From the NCBI GenBank assembly GCA_037969175.1, contig JBBKWX010000141.1, positions 1-20,156 on the forward strand: a DNA stretch of 20,156 nt. Reading direction: 5' to 3'. The notes under the pieces are model-generated. The model did not search any database. It was not told the DNA's origin and worked only from the letters and a program-made list of their open reading frames with translations. Position 1 is the stretch's first letter, and every line of letters starts with the position of its first letter. Positions 7,037 through 13,645 of the stretch are shown in pieces. The translations under genes were made by a program, and so were the position numbers. This stretch comes from JBBKWX01 sp037969175. GTDB taxonomy: Bacteria; Bacteroidota; Bacteroidia; AKYH767-A; JBBKVM01.

Positions 7037-8503
7037 TCAAGGTACGATTTTTTTTGGGCTTTCCATCTTCCAGGCCGGCAAAGCAAACAGCAGACAGAGT
7101 CCGATTCCTATAAGGATATTGATACTCAAAGCAGGTTGTAAATTATCTACTATCAGATTTCTGAGCATAACTAAAGCAAGAGCAAAGAATACATAAAAGA
7201 TCATTCTTCCGGTAGGGTAAGGAATCGGATAATGTTTTTGTCCCAGATACCAAGAGAGGAGCATCATAGAGGTATAGCATGCCAGAGTGGTCCAGGCAGC
7301 TCCCATATAACCCATCGAGGGGATCAGTAAAATATTGAGCACGATGGTTATGATAGCTCCGAAGATCGCCAACCAGGCACCATATCGCGTCTTGTTTTCG
7401 AGCTTATACCAAATACTTAGATTGAAAAAGATTCCCAGAAACAAATTGGCCAGCAGTAAGATGGGAACTACATCCAATCCGGAAAAATAAGCCGGACCGA
7501 TAAAATATTTTACGATATCAATAAAGACCATCACTCCCAAAAAGATAAAAGCACCGGCCATTGTAAAAAGTCCCATGACTTTTGCATAGGTTTCACGTGA
7601 ATCTTTTTTATCCGCCTGAGAAAAATAGAAAGGTTCTACTGCATAGCGGAAGGTTTGAATAAACAAGGTCATGAAAATGCTGAGCTTGTAAGCTGCTCCG
7701 TAGATTCCCAATTCGGCAAGTGCATTTACAGAATCCGGAAGAAGATATTTTAACAGGATCCTATCCAGTGTTTCGTTGATCATTCCGGCAAATCCTGCTA
7801 CCAATAAAGGAAGTGAATAAATCATCATTTGTTTCCACAGGATCTTATCAAAAGAAAACTTAACAGACCGGATCTCCGGCAATAAAAACAGCATGGTAAG
7901 TAAACTCGCAATCAGGTTGGAAATGAAGACATATCCAACGCCCATATTCGGATCATAGATCTGCTCTACCCATGTATGGTTTCCTGTTTTCAGTAGATAA
8001 GGACAAAGCAAAATAAAGAACAGGTTGAGTAAAATATTGGAGCCGATATTAAATAGTTTCAACATCGCAAACCGCAGTGGTCTTTCTTGTTGTCGAAGTC
8101 TGGCAAAGGGGATGGAGGTAATTGCATCCGCTGCAAGAATAATTGCAAACCAGGTTATGTAAATTCCCTTACCCGGATAGTGTAATAATTCAGCTATTGA
8201 ATTACTAAAAAGAACAAGGGCGCCGGAAAGAATTATCGAACTAAAAAATAAAGAAGTGAGTGCCGTTCCATAAACTTTTTCTTCATTTCCTTTTTGGGTG
8301 AAACGGAAAAAAGCAGTTTCCATCCCATAGGTAAACAAGATGATCAGAAAGGTAACATAGGCATACATTTCTGTAACCACACCATATTCTTCCGGCATGA
8401 AGACCCGCGTATACAGCGGGACTAACAAATAATTAAGTAATCTACCCAGTATGGAACTGAGACCGTAAACTAAAGTTTGACCGGCAAGTTTGCGTAATGC
8501 CAA
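7037..8503 (-). CDS. Polysaccharide flippase (Wzx/MATE-like oligosaccharide exporter)
   Basis: 488-aa integral membrane protein with about 12-14 hydrophobic helices spread over its whole length. The N-terminus (LRKLAGQTLVYGLSSILGR then LNYLLVPLYTRVFMPEEYG) is the classic opening of polysaccharide-transport proteins of the MOP superfamily, which move undecaprenyl-linked oligosaccharides from the cytoplasmic to the periplasmic leaflet. A conserved-looking cytoplasmic loop with FARLRQQERPLRFA (about 133-146) supports this. It is 17 bp downstream of the acylphosphatase gene and 27 bp upstream of dut. The substrate glycan is unknown; no glycosyltransferases are in the window, so it may serve O-antigen, capsule or another lipid-linked sugar. 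A parS-like 16-mer lies within it at 7589-7604. Confidence 0.88.
   Translation of the reverse strand: MALRKLAGQTLVYGLSSILGRLLNYLLVPLYTRVFMPEEYGVVTEMYAYVTFLIILFTYGMETAFFRFTQKGNEEKVYGTALTSLFFSSIILSGALVLFSNSIAELLHYPGKGIYITWFAIILAADAITSIPFARLRQQERPLRFAMLKLFNIGSNILLNLFFILLCPYLLKTGNHTWVEQIYDPNMGVGYVFISNLIASLLTMLFLLPEIRSVKFSFDKILWKQMMIYSLPLLVAGFAGMINETLDRILLKYLLPDSVNALAELGIYGAAYKLSIFMTLFIQTFRYAVEPFYFSQADKKDSRETYAKVMGLFTMAGAFIFLGVMVFIDIVKYFIGPAYFSGLDVVPILLLANLFLGIFFNLSIWYKLENKTRYGAWLAIFGAIITIVLNILLIPSMGYMGAAWTTLACYTSMMLLSWYLGQKHYPIPYPTGRMIFYVFFALALVMLRNLIVDNLQPALSINILIGIGLCLLFALPAWKMESPKKIVP
7589..7604. other. Weak parS-like site inside flippase gene
   Basis: GGTTTCACGTGAATCT matches the ParB-binding consensus TGTTTCACGTGAAACA at 13 of 16 positions; the central ten bases TTTCACGTGA are exact. 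It is the weakest of three parS-like sites in the window and could be chance within coding sequence. Confidence 0.25.
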
Positions 8504-8520
8504 ATTATGGTTTGTTAGCT

Positions 8521-8790
8521 TTAAGATCTAACTTCAAATGTTTCGAATGGATGTGCTTTGCACGTCTCAATTATGATCCTGTCAACACGTGCATTTTCAG
8601 GACCTCTTCTGCACCAAATGATGAATTGATCCAACGAATCATCATCACCTTTTACTTCTATATAAACTGAACCATCTTTTTCATTTCTCACGAATCCAAC
8701 TAGTCCCAGCTTATGGGCTTTTACTTGAGTGCTTTTTCTAAACCAGACTCCCTGCACCAATCCTTCAACACGGATCTTCAGATTTTGCAT
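8521..8790 (-). CDS. acyP: Acylphosphatase
   Basis: 89-aa small cytosolic enzyme that hydrolyses acyl phosphates such as acetyl phosphate or 1,3-bisphosphoglycerate. The family signature is complete: GLVQGVWFR (10-18) with catalytic Arg18 as phosphate-binding residue, LGLVGFVRN (28-36) with catalytic Asn36, followed by DGSVYIEVKG. The length matches typical acylphosphatases (about 90 aa), and it is a single-domain form, not the N-terminal domain of HypF. It starts 3 bp after the enoyl-CoA hydratase stop and ends 17 bp before the flippase gene, so it is cotranscribed with both. Its physiological substrate is not known from context. Confidence 0.95.
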   Translation of the reverse strand: MQNLKIRVEGLVQGVWFRKSTQVKAHKLGLVGFVRNEKDGSVYIEVKGDDDSLDQFIIWCRRGPENARVDRIIIETCKAHPFETFEVRS

Positions 8791-8793
8791 GTA

Positions 8794-9573
8794 CTATTTT
8801 CTTTTGAATTCAGCTTTTCGCTTTTCCAGAAATGCTTTTGTGCCTTCTATAAAATCTTCGGTGCCGAAACTATTTCCAAACTCCTCTATCTCTTTTTTGA
8901 ATCCTGTTTTGCCGGGTTGATAATATGCATTCACGCAATCGATAACTGCTGTAACGGCCATAGGAGAAACGCCTGCAATTTTATTCAGGATCTCCTTGCA
9001 TTTATTTATCAATTCATCTTGAGTGCAAACATAATTCGCAAGTCCTAATCGATGCGCTTCTTCTGCACCTATCATATCGGCAGTTGTAAGTAACTCAATA
9101 GCTTTTGCTTTACCAATGAGCTGCACTAATCTTTGGGTTCCGGCATATCCCGGTATCAATCCCAGTTTCACTTCCGGCTGTCCGAACTTAGCATTCTCAG
9201 ATGCTACGCGCATATGGCAAGCCATTGCAAGTTCGCATCCTCCACCTAAAGCAAATCCATTCACTGCAGCTATGACCACTTTCGGGCTTTGTTCTATCGA
9301 ATCAAATACTCCATGACCATGCGCACTAAGCGCTTTTCCTTCTTCAACCGAGAACGAAGCAAATTCAGAAATATCAGCACCGGCTACAAAAGCTTTCTTA
9401 CCTGCACCGGTAATGATCATTCCTGTAACACCTGAATCAGCATTTCCTGCAGACACGGCCATTCCGACCTCTGCAATAGTTTCTTTATTCAGTGCATTCA
9501 GTTTATCTTCCCGATTGATCGTGATAATCAGAATTCCATTATCCGTCTCTGTTAGAATATTGTTGTATTTCAT
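8794..9573 (-). CDS. Enoyl-CoA hydratase/isomerase (crotonase family)
   Basis: 259-aa crotonase-fold enzyme, expected to hydrate trans-2-enoyl-CoA to 3-hydroxyacyl-CoA in fatty-acid or branched-chain acid breakdown. The oxyanion-hole motifs AGADI (64-68) and ALGGGCE (108-114) are present, and both catalytic glutamates of true hydratases are found: Glu114 in GGGCE and Glu134 in GQPEVKLGLIPG, followed by GTQRL (145-149). Having both argues for hydratase over isomerase or hydrolase. A small oddity is CHMRVA (119-124), where most family members have CDxRxA. It lies 10 bp after a B12-binding subunit gene and 3 bp before acylphosphatase. A crotonase beside a cobalamin-dependent mutase subunit suggests short or branched acyl-CoA metabolism, but the substrate cannot be assigned. 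Confidence 0.9.
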   Translation of the reverse strand: MKYNNILTETDNGILIITINREDKLNALNKETIAEVGMAVSAGNADSGVTGMIITGAGKKAFVAGADISEFASFSVEEGKALSAHGHGVFDSIEQSPKVVIAAVNGFALGGGCELAMACHMRVASENAKFGQPEVKLGLIPGYAGTQRLVQLIGKAKAIELLTTADMIGAEEAHRLGLANYVCTQDELINKCKEILNKIAGVSPMAVTAVIDCVNAYYQPGKTGFKKEIEEFGNSFGTEDFIEGTKAFLEKRKAEFKRK

Positions 9574-9583
9574 TTTATTGAAA

Positions 9584-9991
9584 TCAGAATTTTCTGTTTT
9601 TCTCTACTTCGACCTTTATATAATCTATGATCTCAGTAGTATCTGTACCGGGAGGGAAAAGTAAACCTACTCCCAAAGCCTGCAATTTTTTCATGTCATC
9701 ATCAGGGATGATCCCTCCACCGGTGAGCAATACATCATCCATCTCCTTCACTTTCATTAGATCCAGGATCCTTGGAAAAACGGTCATATGTGCTCCCGAC
9801 AAAATACTGATCCCGATTGCATCTACATCTTCCTGCAAAGCTGCTTCGACAACCATTTCAGGTGTTTGTCTAAGGCCGGTATATATAACTTCCATTCCGG
9901 CATCCCTTAAAAAGGATGCTATCACTTTAGCTCCGCGATCATGACCGTCGAGGCCAACTTTTGCTACTAAAACACGAATAGGACGCTTCAT
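9584..9991 (-). CDS. Standalone cobalamin (B12)-binding subunit of an acyl-CoA mutase
   Basis: 135-aa protein equal to the C-terminal B12-binding domain of methylmalonyl-CoA mutase. The signature DxHxxG is DGHDRG (15-20), with His17 as expected lower cobalt ligand; SxL is SIL (62-64) and the GG element is TGGG (90-93), together the base-off/His-on Rossmann-type site. It resembles the small subunit of split mutases (archaeal-type methylmalonyl-CoA mutase, isobutyryl-CoA mutase). No large TIM-barrel subunit is encoded in this window, so it must pair with a partner elsewhere; the reaction (methylmalonyl, isobutyryl, ethylmalonyl or other) is therefore open. It is the first gene of the minus-strand run, with a perfect -7 element at 10008-10015 just upstream. 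Confidence 0.9.
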   Translation of the reverse strand: MKRPIRVLVAKVGLDGHDRGAKVIASFLRDAGMEVIYTGLRQTPEMVVEAALQEDVDAIGISILSGAHMTVFPRILDLMKVKEMDDVLLTGGGIIPDDDMKKLQALGVGLLFPPGTDTTEIIDYIKVEVEKNRKF

Positions 9992-10007
9992 AATCTGTAA
10001 TAATGGA

Positions 10008-10015
10008 CAAAGTTA
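10008..10015 (-). promoter_or_regulatory. Bacteroidota -7 promoter element heading the ten-gene run
   Basis: On the minus strand this reads TAACTTTG, a perfect TAnnTTTG -7 match, 16 bases before the start of the B12-binding gene, giving a leader of about 10 nt. No clear -33 TTTG is visible. It is the best candidate promoter for the long minus-strand gene run and lies in the 98-bp gap shared with the divergent Pmp3-domain gene. Confidence 0.55.
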
Positions 10016-10047
10016 GGATAATTTCCATGCAGGAGAATCTGATCTTA

Positions 10048-10075
10048 TTTGTTCGCTAGAGATTTATTAACTTAG
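10048..10075 (+). promoter_or_regulatory. Candidate promoter of the Pmp3-domain lipoprotein gene
   Basis: TTTG (10048-10051) is followed after 16 bases by TAACTTAG (10068-10075), a one-mismatch form of the TAnnTTTG -7 element. The start codon follows 14 bases later, predicting a very short leader. Spacing is shorter than the usual 19 or so bases, so support is modest. Confidence 0.35.
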
Positions 10076-10089
10076 CAAAAAACATAATT

Positions 10090-10644
10090 ATGAAAAAAAT
10101 AAATATTATTCTGAGTATTTCAGTCCTTTTTCTGGTGTCGTGCTCAGGCAGGATCAATAACTTTTCAGCTCAAAAATATACCCATTTTCAGAAGGGTGCA
10201 GTAGTGAGCACAGTGGCTGCGGACAATAAAAATGATCGTGCAGATGTTTTAGAGTTGAAGGCTCTTGAAACAACAACAATTTCTATAGCAGAAGTAAACA
10301 TTGAATCTCCGGTAGAAATTCCAACATTATCTGCAGACATGAATACAGTGATCATTCCGGACAAAATTCATTTTATTCAGACTTGGAATAATCTTGATAA
10401 ACAGGAAAAAAAAGAAGTAATAAGTGCAATAAAAACAACGTATAAAGCAACCAAAACAGAAAATGCAAAAATGGATGTGGATGCGCTAGAGTTGATATTA
10501 GCAATCTTTATTCCTCCATTGGGTGTGTTTTTACATGAAGGTGGTATAACAACTAATTTTTGGATCGACCTTCTTTTAACATTACTCTTCTTTTTACCGG
10601 GAATGATATTCGCCATCCTTATCGTAACAGACAATATAAACTAA
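10090..10644 (+). CDS. Lipoprotein with C-terminal YqaE/Pmp3 membrane domain
   Basis: 184-aa protein in three parts. A signal sequence with lipobox LVSC (Cys18) is followed by a polar, low-complexity region (about 19-130). The C-terminus (about 133-181) is a two-helix Pmp3/YqaE domain (ELILAIFIPPLGVFL then FWIDLLLTLLFFLPGMIFA). The free-standing Pmp3 family is about 52 residues, linked in yeast and plants to membrane potential and salt tolerance and in bacteria often stress-induced. Here it has a ~130-residue lipoprotein-like extension, a combination I recall from other Bacteroidota. Lipidation at Cys18 plus a C-terminal hairpin would hold the protein at the inner membrane with the linker in the periplasm. 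It is followed after 11 bp by another small lipoprotein gene on the same strand. Confidence 0.85.
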   Translation: MKKINIILSISVLFLVSCSGRINNFSAQKYTHFQKGAVVSTVAADNKNDRADVLELKALETTTISIAEVNIESPVEIPTLSADMNTVIIPDKIHFIQTWNNLDKQEKKEVISAIKTTYKATKTENAKMDVDALELILAIFIPPLGVFLHEGGITTNFWIDLLLTLLFFLPGMIFAILIVTDNIN

Positions 10645-10655
10645 ATCAAATAGTA

Positions 10656-11036
10656 ATGAAAACTCTTAAAACCACAATTCTTTTCGCTTTATTTCTTTCT
10701 CTTGTATTTACATCTTGTAAGAAGAATGGAACAGGTGGTGATGCAACAATAACTATGACCGTTAAACATCATGATCTGATAATCCCTGAAGCAACAATTT
10801 ATATAAAATACGATGCAAAGGATTTACCGGGTACGGATCTTAGCGCGTATGATGATAATGTAAAAGCGGATGCAAACGGATATGCTAAATTTGAAGGGCT
10901 TTTAAAAGGTGATTATTATCTATATTCCGTTGGTTACGACAGCAGTATTTCAGAAACCGTTAACGGTGGCCTAGGAGTTGTGATCAGTAAACGATCGGAA
11001 ATCAAGGAGGTAACTGTTCAGGTCACCGAACATTAA
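10656..11036 (+). CDS. Small lipoprotein with beta-sandwich (carboxypeptidase regulatory-like) domain
   Basis: 126-aa lipoprotein. The start at 10656 is chosen because it gives a proper signal peptide with lipobox FTSC (Cys21) and follows the Pmp3-domain gene by 11 bp; reading further upstream would overlap that gene in another frame. After CKKNGTGG the rest is a single beta-rich domain: 'ATITMTVKHHDLIIPEATIY', 'VKADANGYAKFEGLLKGDYY' and a final strand EVTVQVTEH. The pattern DxNGYAxFxGLxxGxYxL is typical of carboxypeptidase regulatory-like and prealbumin-like folds. No enzyme motif is seen. It probably sits in the outer membrane, and the intrinsic terminator right after it closes this two-gene unit. 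Function unknown. Confidence 0.78.
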   Translation: MKTLKTTILFALFLSLVFTSCKKNGTGGDATITMTVKHHDLIIPEATIYIKYDAKDLPGTDLSAYDDNVKADANGYAKFEGLLKGDYYLYSVGYDSSISETVNGGLGVVISKRSEIKEVTVQVTEH

Positions 11037-11054
11037 GCGATCAGTTAAAATTTT

Positions 11055-11080
11055 AAAAGGGCTTCATTGCCCTTTTTTTT
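11055..11080 (+). terminator. Intrinsic terminator after the two-lipoprotein unit
   Basis: AAAAGGGC (11055-11062), loop TTCATT, then GCCCTTTT (11069-11076) running into further T residues to 11080. The eight-pair stem with a six-base loop and a T-run is a textbook Rho-independent terminator, 18 bases after the lipoprotein stop codon. Confidence 0.88.
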
Positions 11081-11156
11081 ATATTTATACATTCTTTGAT
11101 AAACGCCAATTCAATTAAACCTAATGAATACTTGTTTGTCTATCTATAAAACAAGG

Positions 11157-12512
11157 ATGAAAAATATACTTACTCTTTGCCTGACATATTGTTTGTTTAT
11201 CTGTACAATCAACGCTCAGGGCCCAACACTCGCGCCTTCCATAGGCTTGTTTTCACAACCTGTTACAACAGATTCTATTTGTCCTATCCAGACTTATCTG
11301 GATCCAAATGGCACTTATCTCTTACCGGGGCTATCCAATGCTCAGCTTATTCCCGATTTCACTTTATACGACAGAGCCGGAAATGCAATGAATATGCAAA
11401 CTAAGCTGGCAACCTTAAAACCTGTTCTTATCGTATCCGGTTCATATACCTGCCCGGTTTTTAGAAATAAGATCAACCTCATCAATAATCTCAAAACCAA
11501 TTACGGCAGCAGTCTCGATATATTTATTGTATACACGGTTGAGGCTCATCCAACAGATATTAGTCCTTATTTTGGAACCGTAAATATTGGCAGCGCAAAT
11601 ACCAATGCAGGGATACTTTTTGCTCAGCCCAAAACCTATGGACAGCGAGTTGCTATGGTTGATACCCTGATCTCCAGAATGAATATCACCGTACCTGTTT
11701 ATATTGATGGTCCTTGCAACAGTTGGTGGAACACTTACGGGCCCGCGCCAAATAACGCATACCTGATCACTACACAAGGAAAAGTGTTTACTAAAAACGG
11801 TTGGTTCAATAAAGGACCTCTGCACAATATCCAATACGAAATAGATAGTTTGCTGAACCTGGGTGGTGGAGGAGGAAATCCTGTAACCGGTACATTCGGT
11901 TTTCAAATGCTGGGTGACAGTACAGTAACAGGTGCGGCAGGCACCACTTTATTTACCTATTCAAAACTGTTTAATAATTCTACAAATCCGGTGACCCTGG
12001 ATGTCATCCGCCTGGAAAATAATGTCCCTCTCGACTGGTCCACTTCCATGTGCACCGATGTTTGTCTGCCACCCTATATTGATACTACACAATTATATCT
12101 GGCACCCGGCGACACACAAAGTTTTACGATGTATTTCTATACCGGTGTAAATCCTAATTCAGGAAATACAAAAATGCTTTTCAAAAATGTGAATGATAGT
12201 ACAAATGTTCACGTACAAAAATATTATGCAAACTCTGTTTTGAATACCGGAATTCAATCAGAATTAGAATCTGCAATAAAGATATTTCCTAACCCTGCAT
12301 CAGGAAATACTGAGATCCTGTTAGATCAAAAATATCTAACAGAAAAAAGCAAAATTCATATTTTTGATTCTTCGGGAAAGCTGGTCAACACAGTAATTCC
12401 ACGTGAAACAAGTTCTATTTTGAGTTTGAAAAATTCAGGGATCTATTTTATTCAAGTAAGTGTAAATGATAAAATTGTTTACACAGAGAAATTGATCAAT
12501 ACAGCCAACTAA
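11157..12512 (+). CDS. Secreted iodothyronine-deiodinase-like thioredoxin-fold protein with T9SS sorting domain
   Basis: 451 aa from the preferred start at 11157, which gives a clean signal peptide (NILTLCLTYCLFICTINA|Q); an ATG at 11124 would add 11 polar residues. Residues ~62-235 form a thioredoxin-like domain: PDFTLYDRAGN, then VSGSYTCPVFR with Cys99 (codon TGC), then YTVEAHPTDISPY with Glu129 and His131, and YIDGPCNSWWNTYGPAPNNAY. The SYTCPxFR plus EAHPxD pairing is the hallmark of the iodothyronine deiodinase family, where vertebrates have selenocysteine at the Cys99 position. The PER motif of deiodinases is replaced by PNN. Residues ~245-365 look like a beta-sandwich with paired Cys (WSTSMCTDVC) common in exported Bacteroidota proteins. 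The last ~80 residues (KIFPNPASG onward) are a type A T9SS sorting domain. Substrate unknown; a peroxiredoxin-type redox role is as likely as dehalogenation. Confidence 0.82.
   Translation: MKNILTLCLTYCLFICTINAQGPTLAPSIGLFSQPVTTDSICPIQTYLDPNGTYLLPGLSNAQLIPDFTLYDRAGNAMNMQTKLATLKPVLIVSGSYTCPVFRNKINLINNLKTNYGSSLDIFIVYTVEAHPTDISPYFGTVNIGSANTNAGILFAQPKTYGQRVAMVDTLISRMNITVPVYIDGPCNSWWNTYGPAPNNAYLITTQGKVFTKNGWFNKGPLHNIQYEIDSLLNLGGGGGNPVTGTFGFQMLGDSTVTGAAGTTLFTYSKLFNNSTNPVTLDVIRLENNVPLDWSTSMCTDVCLPPYIDTTQLYLAPGDTQSFTMYFYTGVNPNSGNTKMLFKNVNDSTNVHVQKYYANSVLNTGIQSELESAIKIFPNPASGNTEILLDQKYLTEKSKIHIFDSSGKLVNTVIPRETSSILSLKNSGIYFIQVSVNDKIVYTEKLINTAN
12395..12410. other. parS-like site inside the deiodinase-like gene
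   Basis: AATTCCACGTGAAACA matches the ParB-binding sequence TGTTCCACGTGAAACA at 14 of 16 positions, differing only in the two outermost left bases. It lies in the region encoding the T9SS tail. Known parS sites do occur within genes, so the coding location does not exclude it. Confidence 0.4.
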
Positions 12513-12557
12513 GCTGCAATCTTTGTATCTTGACAAAAGCATAAAAGACTTAATGCT

Positions 12558-13403
12558 ATGTCGAATAATCAAATTTTCATTACTAAAGATTCGGGTGAGG
12601 TCGTTGCTTATTCCAGAAAAAGCCTTGTGCTTTCTCTTGAAAGAAGCGGTGCCAGGGAAGATACGATCGACGAAGTAATTCGGGAAGTTGAATCGCATTT
12701 GCAAGAAGGTATGTCAACCCGAGACATTTACCGACATGCATTTTCTGTTTTGAAAACAATTGCTCCAACAAATGCGGGGAGATATAAATTACGGTTGGCC
12801 ATAGCGGAACTCGGGCCAACCGGTTATCCATTTGAAAAATACATCGGAGAGATCCTGCGACATCAGGGATATATAGTGAACACCGGACAAATTGTGCAAG
12901 GAAAATGTGTGCAGCACGAAGTAGATGTAGTAGCAGAAAAAGAGAACAGATTGTATCTGGTAGAATGTAAATTCCACAGCGATAAAAACACGAAATGCGA
13001 TGTAAAGATCCCGCTTTATATCAAAAGTAGGTTCGATGATATCGCTGATAAAAACAGTGGGTCGAAAGATAAAAATCATCTTTTCCATCAAGGCTGGTTG
13101 ATTACCAATACCCGCTTCACGGGAGATGCATTGCAATATGGAACCTGTGCCGGACTCAATATGATCGGATGGGATTATCCAAAACACGGGAGCTTAAAAG
13201 AACGAATTGAAACATCCGGTTTATATCCGATCACCTGTATAGATCTGCTGAAATACTCAGAAAAAAAAGAATTATTGGATCAGGATATCATCCTTAGCAA
13301 GCATCTTACAAAATCAGAAAAACTCCTAAAGCAGATTGGAGTTACAGGCGACAGACTTGAAAAAATTCTACTTGAAGCAAAAGAATTGAGTCACGAAAAA
13401 TAG
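12558..13403 (+). CDS. ATP-cone domain fused to PD-(D/E)XK (Mrr-like) nuclease domain
   Basis: 281-aa cytoplasmic protein. Residues ~5-85 match the ATP-cone, the nucleotide-sensing domain of ribonucleotide reductases and NrdR: 'VVAYSRKSLVLSLERSGARE', then 'STRDIYRHAFSVL', then 'AGRYKLRLAIAELG'. Residues ~90-210 form a restriction-endonuclease-like core: GYPFEKYIGEIL helix, HEVDVV with Asp123, LYLVECKFH with Glu136-Cys-Lys138, and GWLITNTRFTGDA (179-191), giving the D...ExK active site of the Mrr/RecB-like group. The C-terminus (~245-281) is helical and charged. No methyltransferase, helicase or specificity subunit lies nearby, so it is not a standard restriction system. It starts 45 bp after the deiodinase-like gene; TATCTTGA at 12526-12533 is a weak -7 candidate. 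A nuclease gated by dATP/ATP levels is a natural inference, but unproven. Confidence 0.82.
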   Translation: MSNNQIFITKDSGEVVAYSRKSLVLSLERSGAREDTIDEVIREVESHLQEGMSTRDIYRHAFSVLKTIAPTNAGRYKLRLAIAELGPTGYPFEKYIGEILRHQGYIVNTGQIVQGKCVQHEVDVVAEKENRLYLVECKFHSDKNTKCDVKIPLYIKSRFDDIADKNSGSKDKNHLFHQGWLITNTRFTGDALQYGTCAGLNMIGWDYPKHGSLKERIETSGLYPITCIDLLKYSEKKELLDQDIILSKHLTKSEKLLKQIGVTGDRLEKILLEAKELSHEK

Positions 13404-13450
13404 AACACGCATTTAAATTTTCAATTATTAAATTTGTTATCAGTGGTAGT

Positions 13451-13614
13451 AATAGCTGAGCTTCTTTTTCCCGCAGATCTCGGAGAAGCTATGTATTCCA
13501 TTCTGTGGGATCTGCGAATACTAAATTAATTTCTTGCAATACCGTTTCATAACCACAGAAAACGCAGATCAAAGTGATGTCTGTGAGATCTGCGGGAAAA
13601 AAAGGTCAGCTATT
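13451..13614. repeat. Imperfect inverted-repeat element between convergent genes
   Basis: The left arm (13451-13481) and right arm (13585-13614) are inverted copies sharing AATAGCTGA and TTTTTCCCGCAGATCTC with a small indel and substitutions between them, separated by 103 bases. The interior holds further relatives: CTGTGGGATCTGCGAAT (13503-13519) and a 9-nt-periodic run 'CGCAGATCAAAGTGATGTCT' leading to CTGTGAGATCTGCGGGAAA (13581-13599). The last matches the copy at 84-102 at 14 of 19 bases, so it belongs to the same dispersed family. The element occupies most of the 242-bp gap between the stop codons of the ATP-cone nuclease and the penicillin acylase gene; I see no gene there. It could act as a bidirectional transcription stop or be a non-autonomous mobile repeat. 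Confidence 0.65.
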
Positions 13615-13645
13615 TGCAAATATCTTAGCTTTCCATACCAGAAAA

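Noticed and set aside
8581..8600. Further CACGTG hexamers (near 6651, 8587 and 15646) as parS candidates
   Set aside because: Their flanks (for example CAACACGTGCAT and AAGCACGTGCTG) do not match the parS arms.
11444..11461. Possible selenocysteine codon at the deiodinase active site
   Set aside because: The codon is TGC (Cys), the reading frame is continuous, and no SECIS-like hairpin is needed.
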